Shown: positions 16,961 through 25,393, counted from the first letter of the stretch. The stretch is DNA of 64,000 bases from Verrucomicrobiaceae bacterium (GCA_019694165.1 JAIBCL010000019.1:1-64000), one strand, 5' to 3'. The notes: generated by a model from the sequence alone, not told the origin. Numbers and translations are program-made.

Positions 16961-18382
16961 ATGAAGCGCCTCACTCTCCTCCTCGCCAGCTTGCTTGTCG
17001 TTTCCGCGCTAGCGGAAAATGCCGCACCAAAACCAAACATCGTCTTCCTGCTCATCGACGATCTCGGGCGATCCGATGTCGGCTTCATGGGCTGCAAGGA
17101 CATCCAGACGCCGAACATCGACAAGCTCGCGCACGGCGGCGCGATTCTCGATGCGCATTACGTGCAGCCCGTGTGCTCGCCGACGCGCGCGGCGCTGATG
17201 ACGGGCCGCTACGCAACTCGCACCGGCGTTTACACCATCGTGAGGCCGCACGCGAAGTGGGGACTGCCGTTGCAGGAGCGCACCCTGGCGAATGCGCTGC
17301 ACGAGGCGGGCTACGAGACGGCGATCACGGGCAAGTGGCACCTTGGCGAGTTCGATCCGGCGTATGTGCCGACGGCGCGCGGCTTCGATCATCAATACGG
17401 CCACTACTTCGGCGCGATCGACTACTTCACGCACATCCGCGACGGCTCGCATGACTGGCATCGCGACGACAAAGAAGTGAAGGAAGAAGGCTACAGCACG
17501 CATCTCGTTGCGCGCGAAGCTTGCAAGCTCATCAAGGAAAAGGACGCTGCGAAGCCGCTGTTTCTCTATGTGCCGTTCAATGGCGTCCACTCGCCGCTGC
17601 AGGTGCCGGACGAATACTTGAAGCCGTATCGGAATCTGAAAGGCGGACGGCAAAAGCTCGCCGGGATGTTGTCCGCAGTGGATGAAGCCATCGGCCAGAT
17701 CGTCGCTGCGCTCGAATCGAAAGGCATCCGCGACAACACGCTGATTCTGTTTTCCAGCGACAACGGCGGGCCGAACCCCGTGTCGCTTTCCACGAATGGA
17801 GAGCTGCGCGCGGGCAAGGGCACGATCTACGAAGGCGGCGTGCGCGTGTGCGCTTTCGCCAACTGGCCCGGCCACATCAAGTCCGGCATCACGATCAAGG
17901 AGCCGATGCACATCATCGACTGGTATCCCACGCTCGTGACGCTCGCCGGAGGGTCGCTCGAGCAAAAGCTGCCGCTCGATGGTCGCGACGTGTGGCCGCT
18001 GCTCACCGAGGGCGCGCCATCGCCGCATGACGCGATTCTCGCCGTGCAGTCGCCAACGCGAGCTGCTCTGCGCATGGGCGACTGGAAGCTGCTCATGAAT
18101 GCAAACGAGCAGGACAGCGAAGAAGCCGGAGCCGAGGCGGCGAAAGGAAAAGCCAAAGGCAAAGGGAAGGCAAAGGGCAAGGCGAAGCAGGCGGGCGAAG
18201 CTGCCGCCTGGCAGCTCTACAATCTCGCGAGCGACATCAGCGAGAAGCACAACGTCGCTGATCAGGAAAAAGTTCGCGTCGCCACGATGCGGGCCAAGCT
18301 CGAAGAAATGCTCAAAGGCGCCGCGCCTGAGGGCAATCTCGGCAAGGAGGCCGCGTCGCCGCAGAAGAAGGGCAAGAAGTGA
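16961..18382 (+). CDS. Secreted type I sulfatase, C-S-P-T-R active site
   Basis: A 473-residue exported sulfatase. After a signal peptide (about residues 1-18) the metal-binding pair DD (33-34) is followed by the formylglycine motif C72-SPTR, where Cys72 is expected to be converted by a formylglycine-generating enzyme. GKWHLG and SSDNGG supply further active-site residues. It would remove sulfate esters from polysaccharides in the periplasm or outside. An unusual Lys/Gly/Ala stretch (KGKAKGKGKAKGKAK, about residues 396-410) interrupts the C-terminal subdomain, and the protein ends KKGKK. Its TGA overlaps a GTG of the next frame (GTGA at 18379-18382), suggesting coupling with the pectate lyase gene. 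Confidence 0.92.
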   Translation: MKRLTLLLASLLVVSALAENAAPKPNIVFLLIDDLGRSDVGFMGCKDIQTPNIDKLAHGGAILDAHYVQPVCSPTRAALMTGRYATRTGVYTIVRPHAKWGLPLQERTLANALHEAGYETAITGKWHLGEFDPAYVPTARGFDHQYGHYFGAIDYFTHIRDGSHDWHRDDKEVKEEGYSTHLVAREACKLIKEKDAAKPLFLYVPFNGVHSPLQVPDEYLKPYRNLKGGRQKLAGMLSAVDEAIGQIVAALESKGIRDNTLILFSSDNGGPNPVSLSTNGELRAGKGTIYEGGVRVCAFANWPGHIKSGITIKEPMHIIDWYPTLVTLAGGSLEQKLPLDGRDVWPLLTEGAPSPHDAILAVQSPTRAALRMGDWKLLMNANEQDSEEAGAEAAKGKAKGKGKAKGKAKQAGEAAAWQLYNLASDISEKHNVADQEKVRVATMRAKLEEMLKGAAPEGNLGKEAASPQKKGKK

Positions 18383-18405
18383 GCGAGCAGCAGCAGCCTC
18401 GTGTC

Positions 18406-21400
18406 ATGCGCTGGTTCACGCTGAGCATCATCTCATTCCACCTCGCGGCTTCCTACGCAGCTGCGCAAGCGCGCACGAGTGTGTGGACGACGGGCGACGG
18501 CTTGTGGTCTGATGCAAGCCATTGGAAGTTCGGTGTGCCGGACGGGCTGGTGCGAGGATGGTTGCGAGGGAAATCGGCAATCACTTTCGATGACGGAACG
18601 AAAGCAGTTGGCGGATTGAGCGTGGGCACAGGTCGCGATGAAACGGTCAGTCTGCGCATTAGCGGTGGCGCATTGGTCGTGCGGAGAAATTTTCTCGTGA
18701 TTGGCGAAGAAGATCGTGGCGATGCCGATGTCACATTGGAACGAGGCGCGCTGCATTGTGTGGGCGACACCTGCATCGCCGCCGCGAACTGTGAACCTGG
18801 CCGGCAGTGCAAAGGCACGCTGCGGATCCTCGGCGGAAACTTTGCCACTCGCATTCTCACGATGGGCTGGGGGCCTGCGAGTGAGGCGCGGCTGGAAGTT
18901 ATCGGCACGAAGGCTGAGGCCGTGCATGTGCTGGATTACGTCACTCTCGGCGCGTATCTCGACCGGCCCGCGAGCATGAGCACCATCGCTTTCACGCTCG
19001 ACGAGCACGGCGTCACGCCGATCACGATTCAGAATCCGCGCGGCGGACTGAACATCGTGCGCACACCGCCGAAGAATGTCTGCCGGCTGCAAATCGCGCT
19101 CAGTGCCGTGCCACCCCGTGAGGATGTGACGTTGATTGCCGCAAAAACGAAGATGCGTGGTGAGTTCGACGACTTGCCCGAGGGCGCGGACGTGAGTGCG
19201 AAGCATCAGGGCCGGGAGTTCCACTGGACGCTGACGTATCATGGCGGCGCGAGCGGTTGCGACGTCATGCTCACTAAAGTGCGCGGTCATGTGGATTCTG
19301 ACCCGTCGACGCACACGATAGCGGTGCCGCCGCCACCGAAACTGCTGTGGATGGACATGCCGTTGCGTGAGCCTTTGCCGACTTCCTTTGAGCCGGCGTT
19401 TGAAGGCGCGGAAGGATTCGGGGCCGTTTCCAGAGGCGGACGTGGAGGTCGCGAGATCGCGGTCGAGAATCTCAATGACAGCGGTCCCGGCAGCTTGCGC
19501 GCGGCGATCGAGGCGAAAGGTCCACGCGTGATCGTGTTCCGAGTCGGCGGTGAAGTCGTTCTAAAATCGCATCTCGCCGTTCGCGAACCGTTTGTCTCCA
19601 TTCTCGGCCAGACCGCCCCGGGCGAGGGCATCGCGCTGAGAGGCAGCGGCGTCAGCGTGATGACGCACGATGTCGTGCTGCGTCATCTGCGCATCCGGCC
19701 GGGCATCGAGTCGCACGGTGACGATGCGATCGAGTTCTACGACGCCGAGCGCTGCATCGCGGATCATTGCTCCTTTGAATGGGGCGACGATGAGACGTGT
19801 AGCATCACGGGCCTGAGCGATGCGATCACCATTCAGCACTGCCTCATCGCCGAGGGTCTGAATCACGCGAAGCACAGCATGGCGAGCATCGCCGGCGGGG
19901 AGCGCGTGACCTGGCATCACAATCTCATCGCGCACTGTGCCACGCGAAATCCGCGCTTCGCCGACGTGACGTGCAGCGACTTCCGCAACAACGTGATCTA
20001 CAATTGGGGCCACACAGCGGCGTATGGCGAGTTTGAGCGGCTGAACTTCGTCAATAATTGGTACAAACCCGGCCCCTCGACGGTGCAGAACCCGCCACGC
20101 TTCCACATCGGTCAGACGATGGTGCCGCCCCATTCACTCTTCGCGAGCGGCAATGTCCTCGAAGGACGAAATGATGCGACACGCGACAACTGGCTGGCGA
20201 TTGGCTTCGACCGCGATGCAGAAGCCGCAAAGCCATTCGAAGCCGCAGCCGTGAAGACACAAAGCGCGAAAGAAGCCCACGACAGTGTGCTGCAAAACGT
20301 CGGCGCCACATTGCCGAAGCGCGATGCGGTGGATGCGCGGATCATCCAGAGCGTGCGCGATGGCACCGGAGCGATCATTGAGACGGAGAAAGACGTGATG
20401 GGGAAGTGGAAGCGAGGTAGGGCTGCTGATCCCTCAGCAGCCGCGCGATGCCGAAACGTGGTCGAGGAACTGCTGGGTGATCGAAACCAAAGAGTGTCCT
20501 GCGGCGCTTGCGGGAGCAAGCGCCCTACCGTGCAGCCGCAAGAATCTCCGCCGCCGCGTGTTCCTTCTGCCATGCAGCAGCTCCATCGCCGAGAATTTCT
20601 TCATCGTGCCGCCCTTTCAGCGGGCGCGTGTGTCTCGGGGAATCTAATGGCGCAGACGGCGGGCGAGCGACCTCATGCGAATGCGGGTGTCACCGTGATC
20701 AATCCGCGAGGTCGCGTGCCGGTCGGTCTCATCATCGATGACTCGACGTGTCTGGTGAATCTGAACCGCTTTGCCGTGCCGCAGTTCGCGCATGTGCAGG
20801 GGCGCATGAGTCATCACGCGCAGCTTCCGTGGCGTGAGTGGCCGCTGGAGATTCCGGATGCTTTCGTTCGGAAATTTGGCGAGTGGGCGCAGCAGACGGG
20901 AGTGAAGGGCAAGTACAGCATCGTGCCCTATCCCGCGTGCGTGGGGCGAGTCGACCGGATGTTACCCGGCTGGACGCAGCAGGAGCTGGAGGCGAGCATC
21001 GATCTCGTGCGCACGCTGATGATGCCGAACTGGGACATTCATCCCGAGATGATCACGCACACGCGCGTGATCGATCTCAAGACCGGCCACCCGTATCCCG
21101 AATTCAGCATCAAGTTCATGGAGAACTGGGACTGGAGCATCGACCGCAGCGCGGACGAGCTGTCGAGCTACATGGCTTACGCGCTCGGCATCCTGAAGAA
21201 CATCGGTCTCTCGTGCGAAGGCATCACGACTCCGGGTGGCTTTGGCAGCAAGGCGCGGCCGCAGCTTGCGCAGGCAACGCTGGAAAGTGTGCGCGCTGTT
21301 TTTGGCGCCGAGGTGCCGCACTACTTCCGTGATGTGATCGCGGAGGGCAGTCAATGCGTCGCGCCGCTGGTGCAAAATGCATCGGGACTTGATGGCAATG

Positions 21401-21948
21401 ATCCGCGCTGCGTGGTGCACGTCATCGCGTGCACGGGCGACTGGACCGGTGGTTGGGATGCGACCGAACCGGCGGGAGTGGACAAATTCATCACGGCTGA
21501 TGGCACCGCTGGCCGCATGGTGGATGTGATCACGCGCGGTGAGCCGGCGATGATGCTCGCTCATTGGACGGGCATTTATCACAACGGCAAGGAACTCGGC
21601 TTCCAGATCATGCAGGAGGTCGTGAAGCGACTGCACGCGCGCTTCGACCATCTCCACTGGATGAAGCTCGCCGATCTCTCGCGCTACTGGGCGGCAAGGG
21701 AGCTGACGACGATCACGAGCGCTTGCGGCGCGATCTCGTTCAAAGCGCCATTTGCGTGCTCGGAGTTCACGGTGCGCTGGAAGGGCGCGGTGACGAAAGC
21801 GCCCGTGCATCGTGCCGGTGACACGAAGATGGAGCTGAAGGAAGCGGCTCGCGTGCTCGATTTGAAACCGGGCACATGGTGTCGCGATGGTGATCACACC
21901 GTGGCGTGCTTTGCGCTGCCGAAGGGCAAGTCGGAACTGAAGATGTGA
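18406..21948 (+). CDS. Pectate lyase-like protein, frame continuing into deacetylase-like protein
   Basis: The frame stays open for 1,180 codons. Residues 1-22 form a signal peptide (MRWFTLSIISFHLAASYAAA). Residues about 25-300 are repetitive beta strands (SVWTTGDGLWSDASHW, LRISGGALVV, LRILGGNFATRI). Residues about 320-660 are a parallel beta-helix of the PL1 pectate-lyase type, with NLNDSGPGSLRAAIEAKGP, ILGQTAPGEGIALRG, RCIADHCSFEWGDD and HHNLIAHCATRNPR. The lyase should end near residue 675; instead of a stop, the sequence enters a palindromic element (20416-20529) and then, in the same frame, a complete Tat-exported protein starting at 20572. A fused product is possible, as is separate initiation of the second part. 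A GTG at 18379, overlapping the sulfatase stop, is an alternative start. Confidence 0.75.
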   Translation: MRWFTLSIISFHLAASYAAAQARTSVWTTGDGLWSDASHWKFGVPDGLVRGWLRGKSAITFDDGTKAVGGLSVGTGRDETVSLRISGGALVVRRNFLVIGEEDRGDADVTLERGALHCVGDTCIAAANCEPGRQCKGTLRILGGNFATRILTMGWGPASEARLEVIGTKAEAVHVLDYVTLGAYLDRPASMSTIAFTLDEHGVTPITIQNPRGGLNIVRTPPKNVCRLQIALSAVPPREDVTLIAAKTKMRGEFDDLPEGADVSAKHQGREFHWTLTYHGGASGCDVMLTKVRGHVDSDPSTHTIAVPPPPKLLWMDMPLREPLPTSFEPAFEGAEGFGAVSRGGRGGREIAVENLNDSGPGSLRAAIEAKGPRVIVFRVGGEVVLKSHLAVREPFVSILGQTAPGEGIALRGSGVSVMTHDVVLRHLRIRPGIESHGDDAIEFYDAERCIADHCSFEWGDDETCSITGLSDAITIQHCLIAEGLNHAKHSMASIAGGERVTWHHNLIAHCATRNPRFADVTCSDFRNNVIYNWGHTAAYGEFERLNFVNNWYKPGPSTVQNPPRFHIGQTMVPPHSLFASGNVLEGRNDATRDNWLAIGFDRDAEAAKPFEAAAVKTQSAKEAHDSVLQNVGATLPKRDAVDARIIQSVRDGTGAIIETEKDVMGKWKRGRAADPSAAARCRNVVEELLGDRNQRVSCGACGSKRPTVQPQESPPPRVPSAMQQLHRREFLHRAALSAGACVSGNLMAQTAGERPHANAGVTVINPRGRVPVGLIIDDSTCLVNLNRFAVPQFAHVQGRMSHHAQLPWREWPLEIPDAFVRKFGEWAQQTGVKGKYSIVPYPACVGRVDRMLPGWTQQELEASIDLVRTLMMPNWDIHPEMITHTRVIDLKTGHPYPEFSIKFMENWDWSIDRSADELSSYMAYALGILKNIGLSCEGITTPGGFGSKARPQLAQATLESVRAVFGAEVPHYFRDVIAEGSQCVAPLVQNASGLDGNDPRCVVHVIACTGDWTGGWDATEPAGVDKFITADGTAGRMVDVITRGEPAMMLAHWTGIYHNGKELGFQIMQEVVKRLHARFDHLHWMKLADLSRYWAARELTTITSACGAISFKAPFACSEFTVRWKGAVTKAPVHRAGDTKMELKEAARVLDLKPGTWCRDGDHTVACFALPKGKSELKM
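20416..20529. repeat. Double-hairpin palindromic element joining two reading frames
   Basis: Outer arms GGTAGGGC (20416-20423) and GCCCTACC (20522-20529) are perfect complements. Within them are two perfect 8-bp hairpins: GCTGCTGA-TCCC-TCAGCAGC (20422-20441) and GCGCTTGC-GGGA-GCAAGCGC (20504-20523), whose loops TCCC and GGGA are complementary to each other. The element lies between the lyase part and the Tat protein part of the long frame and contains no stop in that frame. The architecture resembles REP/BIME or Rickettsia-type palindromic elements. Confidence 0.8.
20572..21948 (+). CDS. Tat-exported polysaccharide-deacetylase-like protein (internal start)
   Basis: From the ATG at 20572 (residue 723 of the frame that starts at 18406) the sequence makes a self-contained 458-residue protein. 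It has a twin-arginine signal (HRREFLHRA, then an Ala/Gly/Ser hydrophobic run ending near MAQTA). The mature part resembles NodB-fold deacetylases: VGLIIDDSTC with the Asp pair, then GKYSIVPYP, EMITHTRVID with a candidate metal His, and CEGITTPGGFGSK; the match is by pattern and only moderate. A second Tat signal buried inside a longer chain would be odd, so independent translation is the simpler reading, although no stop separates it from the lyase. A modest 6-bp hairpin (21954-21970) follows the stop. Confidence 0.65.
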   Translation: MQQLHRREFLHRAALSAGACVSGNLMAQTAGERPHANAGVTVINPRGRVPVGLIIDDSTCLVNLNRFAVPQFAHVQGRMSHHAQLPWREWPLEIPDAFVRKFGEWAQQTGVKGKYSIVPYPACVGRVDRMLPGWTQQELEASIDLVRTLMMPNWDIHPEMITHTRVIDLKTGHPYPEFSIKFMENWDWSIDRSADELSSYMAYALGILKNIGLSCEGITTPGGFGSKARPQLAQATLESVRAVFGAEVPHYFRDVIAEGSQCVAPLVQNASGLDGNDPRCVVHVIACTGDWTGGWDATEPAGVDKFITADGTAGRMVDVITRGEPAMMLAHWTGIYHNGKELGFQIMQEVVKRLHARFDHLHWMKLADLSRYWAARELTTITSACGAISFKAPFACSEFTVRWKGAVTKAPVHRAGDTKMELKEAARVLDLKPGTWCRDGDHTVACFALPKGKSELKM

Positions 21949-21969
21949 GAGCAAAGGGCGTGCTGCCCT

Positions 21970-23235
21970 TCACCACAGCTCGCAAGCCACGATCGCCGTG
22001 TCTGATCTAGCGTAGATCCGATTGCCAGCAAATGCGGGATGCGCCCAGGTCTTGCCGATGATCTGGTGTCGCGCGAGTTCTTCGGCGCCGGAGCCCGTCA
22101 GTCTGGCGTACACCAGCTCGCCGCTCGCATTAAGCAGAGCGATGAGGTCGTGCGCCTCGTCGAGCCACACCATGCTGAACTGCGGATTGTGGTCGGGCGG
22201 ACTGAGCTTGTTGTCGTCAGCCCAGAGCACCTTTCCGGTGGCGATGTCGAAGCAGGTCATCCCCTTCGCCTTGTCGAGGATGAAGGCACGGCCGTTCTTG
22301 TGCAGCGGCGCGGACATGAGGCCGCAGATTTCCTTTTCCTGCTCCCAGACGAGCTTCGCCTCGCGCACCCCGCCGCCGAGGCGGAATGCCTTCGTGCCGT
22401 GCCAGTAGCCGGACACGGCCACGATGCCGTCGGCGCACAGCGGCTGGGCGATGCTCACTCCGTAGGTGACCTTGTAGGCGTGCCGCCAGTGCTCTGCTCC
22501 CGTATCGGGGTCAAAGCTTCCGATGTGCTCGGGCCCCCAGTGGATGAGCCGCACCTTCCCGGCGTGCTCCACGATCTGCGGCGTGCAATAGCCGGCGGGA
22601 TCGGTGCCCGCGCGCCAGAGTTCACGACCGGTTTTCTTTTCGAGCGCCAGCAGCGAGCCACCCGGCTGCGCGGCCACATGCAGGATGACGCTGTCCTTCC
22701 AGATCAAGGGCGATGCGGCAAAGCCCCATGTGGACATTTTTGCGCCGAAGACTTTCTGCGTGTCGTGCTGCCACACGACGCGGCCGGTGCCGGCCTCGAG
22801 GCACGACGCCACGCCGGTAGCTCCGAGCGCGTAGGCGCGCGCATCTGCTCCTGCACCGTCGATCACCACCGAGGCGCGCGGGCCGGTGCCGAAGTCCATC
22901 TTTCCGTAGGCTACAGGCCAGCTCTGCGCCCAAAGCTGCCTGCCGTCCTTGGCGTCGAAACACAGCACGCGCTCCTGCTCCGGCTGCGTTGCGTAGTCCA
23001 TCACATACACCCTGCCGCCGGCCAAGGTCACACCGCCGAAGCCACCGCCGATTTTGATGCGCCAGAGTTCCCGCGGCGTGCGCCCGGCAAAGTCAGCCGG
23101 AAGCTCCGGTGGATTCCACCGCCCGTCCGCACCCGGTCCGCGCCACCGCGGCCATTCCTGGCCTGCCGGCTCGGCGGCAAAGAAACGGAAGCTGATGGAA
23201 AGCATGGCGGCGGCGGAGAGCAGAACGGTTTTCAC
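21970..23235 (-). CDS. Secreted PQQ-type beta-propeller protein
   Basis: A 421-residue exported propeller with blades FDAKDGRQLWAQ, LEAGTGRVVWQ, LEKKTGRELWR, FDPDTGAEHWR and FDIATGKVLWA, opening with WPRWRGPGADG, the usual head of PVC outer-membrane-biogenesis-like or PQQ-repeat proteins. No EF-hands or haem motif are visible. I take the GTG at 23235 as start because it yields a plausible signal peptide (VKTVLLSAAAMLSISFRFFAAEP); the ATG at 23205 would leave too short an N-terminus and upstream codons are Pro-rich and unlike a signal. Role unknown. It converges with the pectate lyase/Tat frame and diverges from the porin gene. Confidence 0.78.
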   Translation of the reverse strand: MKTVLLSAAAMLSISFRFFAAEPAGQEWPRWRGPGADGRWNPPELPADFAGRTPRELWRIKIGGGFGGVTLAGGRVYVMDYATQPEQERVLCFDAKDGRQLWAQSWPVAYGKMDFGTGPRASVVIDGAGADARAYALGATGVASCLEAGTGRVVWQHDTQKVFGAKMSTWGFAASPLIWKDSVILHVAAQPGGSLLALEKKTGRELWRAGTDPAGYCTPQIVEHAGKVRLIHWGPEHIGSFDPDTGAEHWRHAYKVTYGVSIAQPLCADGIVAVSGYWHGTKAFRLGGGVREAKLVWEQEKEICGLMSAPLHKNGRAFILDKAKGMTCFDIATGKVLWADDNKLSPPDHNPQFSMVWLDEAHDLIALLNASGELVYARLTGSGAEELARHQIIGKTWAHPAFAGNRIYARSDTAIVACELW

Positions 23236-23316
23236 GTCGCGTGATACGCCCGGCGGCGGCGGGTGTTTGCCAAGCGGCCACGTTGCTGGTGATCCTTCAA
23301 GACGCCCCCCAAGGGT

Positions 23317-23414
23317 CAATGTGACGACAGTGTCACACTCGGTGTGTGGAAGGAACAGGCAAGGCTGGGTAATGCCTGCGCCGTCACCTCCAAGGTGACA
23401 AGCCAGTCACATTG
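23317..23414. promoter_or_regulatory. Porin upstream region with repeated GTGAC/GTCAC half-sites
   Basis: The block begins with CAATGTGAC (23317-23325) and ends with its exact complement GTCACATTG (23406-23414), 27 bases before the porin ATG. Between them are GTCAC at 23332-23336 and a perfect stem GTCACCT-CCA-AGGTGAC (23383-23399). The first 33 bases match 25 of 33 positions of the sequence at 25172-25204 in front of the porin remnant, which supports a conserved operator. The regulator is unknown. Confidence 0.55.
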
Positions 23415-23441
23415 TTCACTCCGATCCACTCCTCCTGCTTT

Positions 23442-24596
23442 ATGCGCACACCATCACTCAGTCTCATGCCCCTTGTCGCTGCGCTCGGTCTCGTCACCGT
23501 TGGCGCGAATGCCGGCGAAGCCGGTCCGAAGAATCCCGAAGCGGCAACTGCTCCCAAGCCCGACCAGTCGATTTACGACAAGATCTGGAGCTACGGACGG
23601 CTCTACCACAACGACGACGCCATCATTCAGGACATCTCGCTCTCAGGTCGGGCGCAGTTTGAGTACTTCAACGTGAATTCCCATCAGGGCGATGAAGACG
23701 ACTGGGAGACGCGCCGGCTGCGTGGCGGCTTCAAGGTGAAGTTCCTCAACAAGTGGCTCCTCCACGTCGAGGCGAACTTCAACGCGGACGATCCGAACCC
23801 GTTCTACACGAAACTCACCGACGCACTGCTGCAGTACACCGCCAGTGACGCGCTCGTTTTCACCGTCGGAAAGCAGTCCGTGAAGTTCGGACTCGACGGC
23901 GGCACGTCCTCGAAGGAGCTGATCACCATCGACCGCAGCAATCTGGCGAACAACCTCTGGTTCACCGAGGAGTATGCGCCCGGCGTCAGCCTCGGCGGCA
24001 AAATGGGAGCATGGCAATACTTCCTCGGCTGGTTCACCAGCGACGGAAATCCGGAGTTCGGCGACATGGCCGCAGGCACCTTCCTGCTGGCCAGTGCCGG
24101 CTATGATTTCGCATCGCAGCTTCACGCCGACAAGGCGCTGTTGCGCTTCGACTATGTGCATCAGACGCCGGACAGCGGGAACTTCGCCACCCGCCCCTTC
24201 GAAAACATCGGCTCGGTGAACTTCAGCTACGAGAAGAGCAAGTTCGGCCTCGGTCTCGACACGATGGGCGGCACCGGCTACGGCAGCCAGGGCGATTGCT
24301 GGGGCTTCTCCGTCATGCCTTCCTATTATCTCGCCAAAGGTGTGCAGGCCGTCTTCCGCTACACTTATCTCGGCGGCGATGACAACGCCGTCCGCCTCGC
24401 CCGCTATGAAAACCGCGTGGTGCCGGGCAAGGGCGACCAGTACAACGAGTTCTACGCCGGCCTGAACTGGTACCTCCACGGCCACAAGCTCAAATTCCAG
24501 ACCGGCGTGCAATACGCCACGATGGACGACAGCAAGAAGGACGGCGGCGAATACGACGGCTGGAGCGTCGTCAGCGGCATCCGCATCAGTTGGTGA
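23442..24596 (+). CDS. Outer-membrane porin, OprP/OprO-like
   Basis: A 384-residue outer-membrane protein: signal peptide (about residues 1-24, ending GANA), a short polar segment (GEAGPKNPEAATAPKPDQS), then about sixteen amphipathic beta-strands with the hallmarks of phosphate-selective porin family members, such as RAQFEYFNVN, TRRLRGGFKVKFLNKWLLHVEANF, FTVGKQSVKFGLDGG and a C-terminal WSVVSGIRISW ending in an aromatic residue. It probably lets small anions or other solutes across the outer membrane; phosphate selectivity is not shown. Start: ATG at 23442; the in-frame ATG at 23412 would extend the signal peptide. A perfect terminator follows. A decayed second copy of the N-terminus lies at 25280. 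Confidence 0.85.
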   Translation: MRTPSLSLMPLVAALGLVTVGANAGEAGPKNPEAATAPKPDQSIYDKIWSYGRLYHNDDAIIQDISLSGRAQFEYFNVNSHQGDEDDWETRRLRGGFKVKFLNKWLLHVEANFNADDPNPFYTKLTDALLQYTASDALVFTVGKQSVKFGLDGGTSSKELITIDRSNLANNLWFTEEYAPGVSLGGKMGAWQYFLGWFTSDGNPEFGDMAAGTFLLASAGYDFASQLHADKALLRFDYVHQTPDSGNFATRPFENIGSVNFSYEKSKFGLGLDTMGGTGYGSQGDCWGFSVMPSYYLAKGVQAVFRYTYLGGDDNAVRLARYENRVVPGKGDQYNEFYAGLNWYLHGHKLKFQTGVQYATMDDSKKDGGEYDGWSVVSGIRISW

Positions 24597-24640
24597 TCCG
24601 AATTTGAATTCGACCTCGGTTGGTCAGTTGAACAGAGGAG

Positions 24641-24669
24641 ACGTGGCGGGGCGACCCGCCACGTTTTTT
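24641..24669 (+). terminator. Rho-independent terminator of the porin gene
   Basis: Perfect 10-bp stem ACGTGGCGGG (24641-24650) with CCCGCCACGT (24655-24664), GCGA tetraloop, then six T. It is 45 bases past the porin stop. Confidence 0.95.
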
Positions 24670-24695
24670 GCCGGTCCCGCCGTGAAACCGGCAAT

Positions 24696-25085
24696 TCAAT
24701 CATTGCTGATCTCGACTTCGTCGCAGCGATAGATTCTTCCGCCGGTGATACACGGCTGGATGACGATCTGGGGTCCGTGGCGATGTACAAATCCAGCCCA
24801 TGAATCCACCTGGGTAATCTCATAGCCGTCGCCGACAAACTTCCGAGAATCCGTGTGGGGAATGCGCCCACAGTCGCGGGCGTAGCACGCCTGACCACAG
24901 ACGCGGACGCAGCGGAAGTCCTGCTTGGCCTTTGACAGTTGGTGGCGGGCGGCCGCAGGGACTTTCGATTCGTCGAGCCCTGCGAAAACTGGCTTCAGGC
25001 ATGGCAGCACATGCGACGACGAGCAGCTCGTCCCGACGAGGACGACGTAGCAGGCAAAGAGGGCGGTGAAGAGGGCACGAATCAT
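24696..25085 (-). CDS. Small Cys-rich exported protein, possible lipoprotein
   Basis: A 129-residue protein starting MIRALFTALFACYVVLVGTSC, a hydrophobic signal ending in a Cys that could be lipidated, although Gly at -3 is not typical of a lipobox. The mature part contains eight further Cys (for example CVRVCGQACYARDC), implying disulfides. The family is not recognised. The start at 25085 follows an Arg/Pro-rich open frame that I consider non-coding. Its 3' end is 27 bases beyond the porin terminator. Confidence 0.65.
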   Translation of the reverse strand: MIRALFTALFACYVVLVGTSCSSSHVLPCLKPVFAGLDESKVPAAARHQLSKAKQDFRCVRVCGQACYARDCGRIPHTDSRKFVGDGYEITQVDSWAGFVHRHGPQIVIQPCITGGRIYRCDEVEISND

Positions 25086-25171
25086 GGGGGGGCGAGAACG
25101 AAGGCTGGGTGGTCTTCTTATCCGCTGCCGTTGCCGGGCGGCCGGGCTTGGACGGGTGGAGTTGGGCCGGG

Positions 25172-25204
25172 CAATGTGATCACATTGTGACATTCGGCAT
25201 ATGG
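25172..25204. promoter_or_regulatory. Perfect 16-bp palindrome in conserved operator-like block
   Basis: CAATGTGATCACATTG (25172-25187) is a perfect palindrome, followed by TGTGACATTCGG. The whole 33-base block matches 25 of 33 positions of the block at 23317-23349 upstream of the intact porin. It lies 76 bases before the ATG of the porin remnant. The half-sites resemble CRP-type TGTGA/TCACA but without the usual six-base spacer. Confidence 0.6.
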
Positions 25205-25279
25205 CTGGCGGTTGGACAGCCCGCCAGTCGGCGGCTGCTGTGACGCTATTGGCATATTCAGTTGCCCGACTCCTTGTGC

Positions 25280-25393
25280 ATGCCGACCATTTCGCTCGGC
25301 CATCGTCCCGGTGACGATCAGCGTCTTTCTCGCAAGAATGCCACCGCTGGTGAAGCCGGCCTGCAAAATCCTGAAGCCGCCGTTGCCCCGCAG
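25280..25393 (+). pseudogene. Remnant of a second porin gene (N-terminus only)
   Basis: From the ATG at 25280 the frame reads MPTISLG, then NATAGEAGLQNPEAAVAPQ, matching the intact porin (MRTPSLS, then NAGEAGPKNPEAATAPKP). Most codon differences in the matching part are at third positions, so this was once a selected paralogue and not a fresh duplicate. The signal-peptide core is lost in frame but reappears in the +1 frame (AIVPVTISVFLA), implying two small compensating indels. After about residue 38 the similarity stops; no barrel remains. The upstream operator-like block is also conserved. Codons continue to a stop at 25459 with no porin features. Confidence 0.65.

Noticed and set aside
21954..21970. 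Terminator after the Tat deacetylase-like gene
   Set aside because: Only a 6-bp stem (AAGGGC/GCCCTT) without a T-run; too weak to list as a separate feature.
25172..25187. CAATGTGATCACATTG considered as a standard CRP site
   Set aside because: CRP sites need six bases between TGTGA and TCACA; here they abut, so only a generic palindromic operator is claimed.
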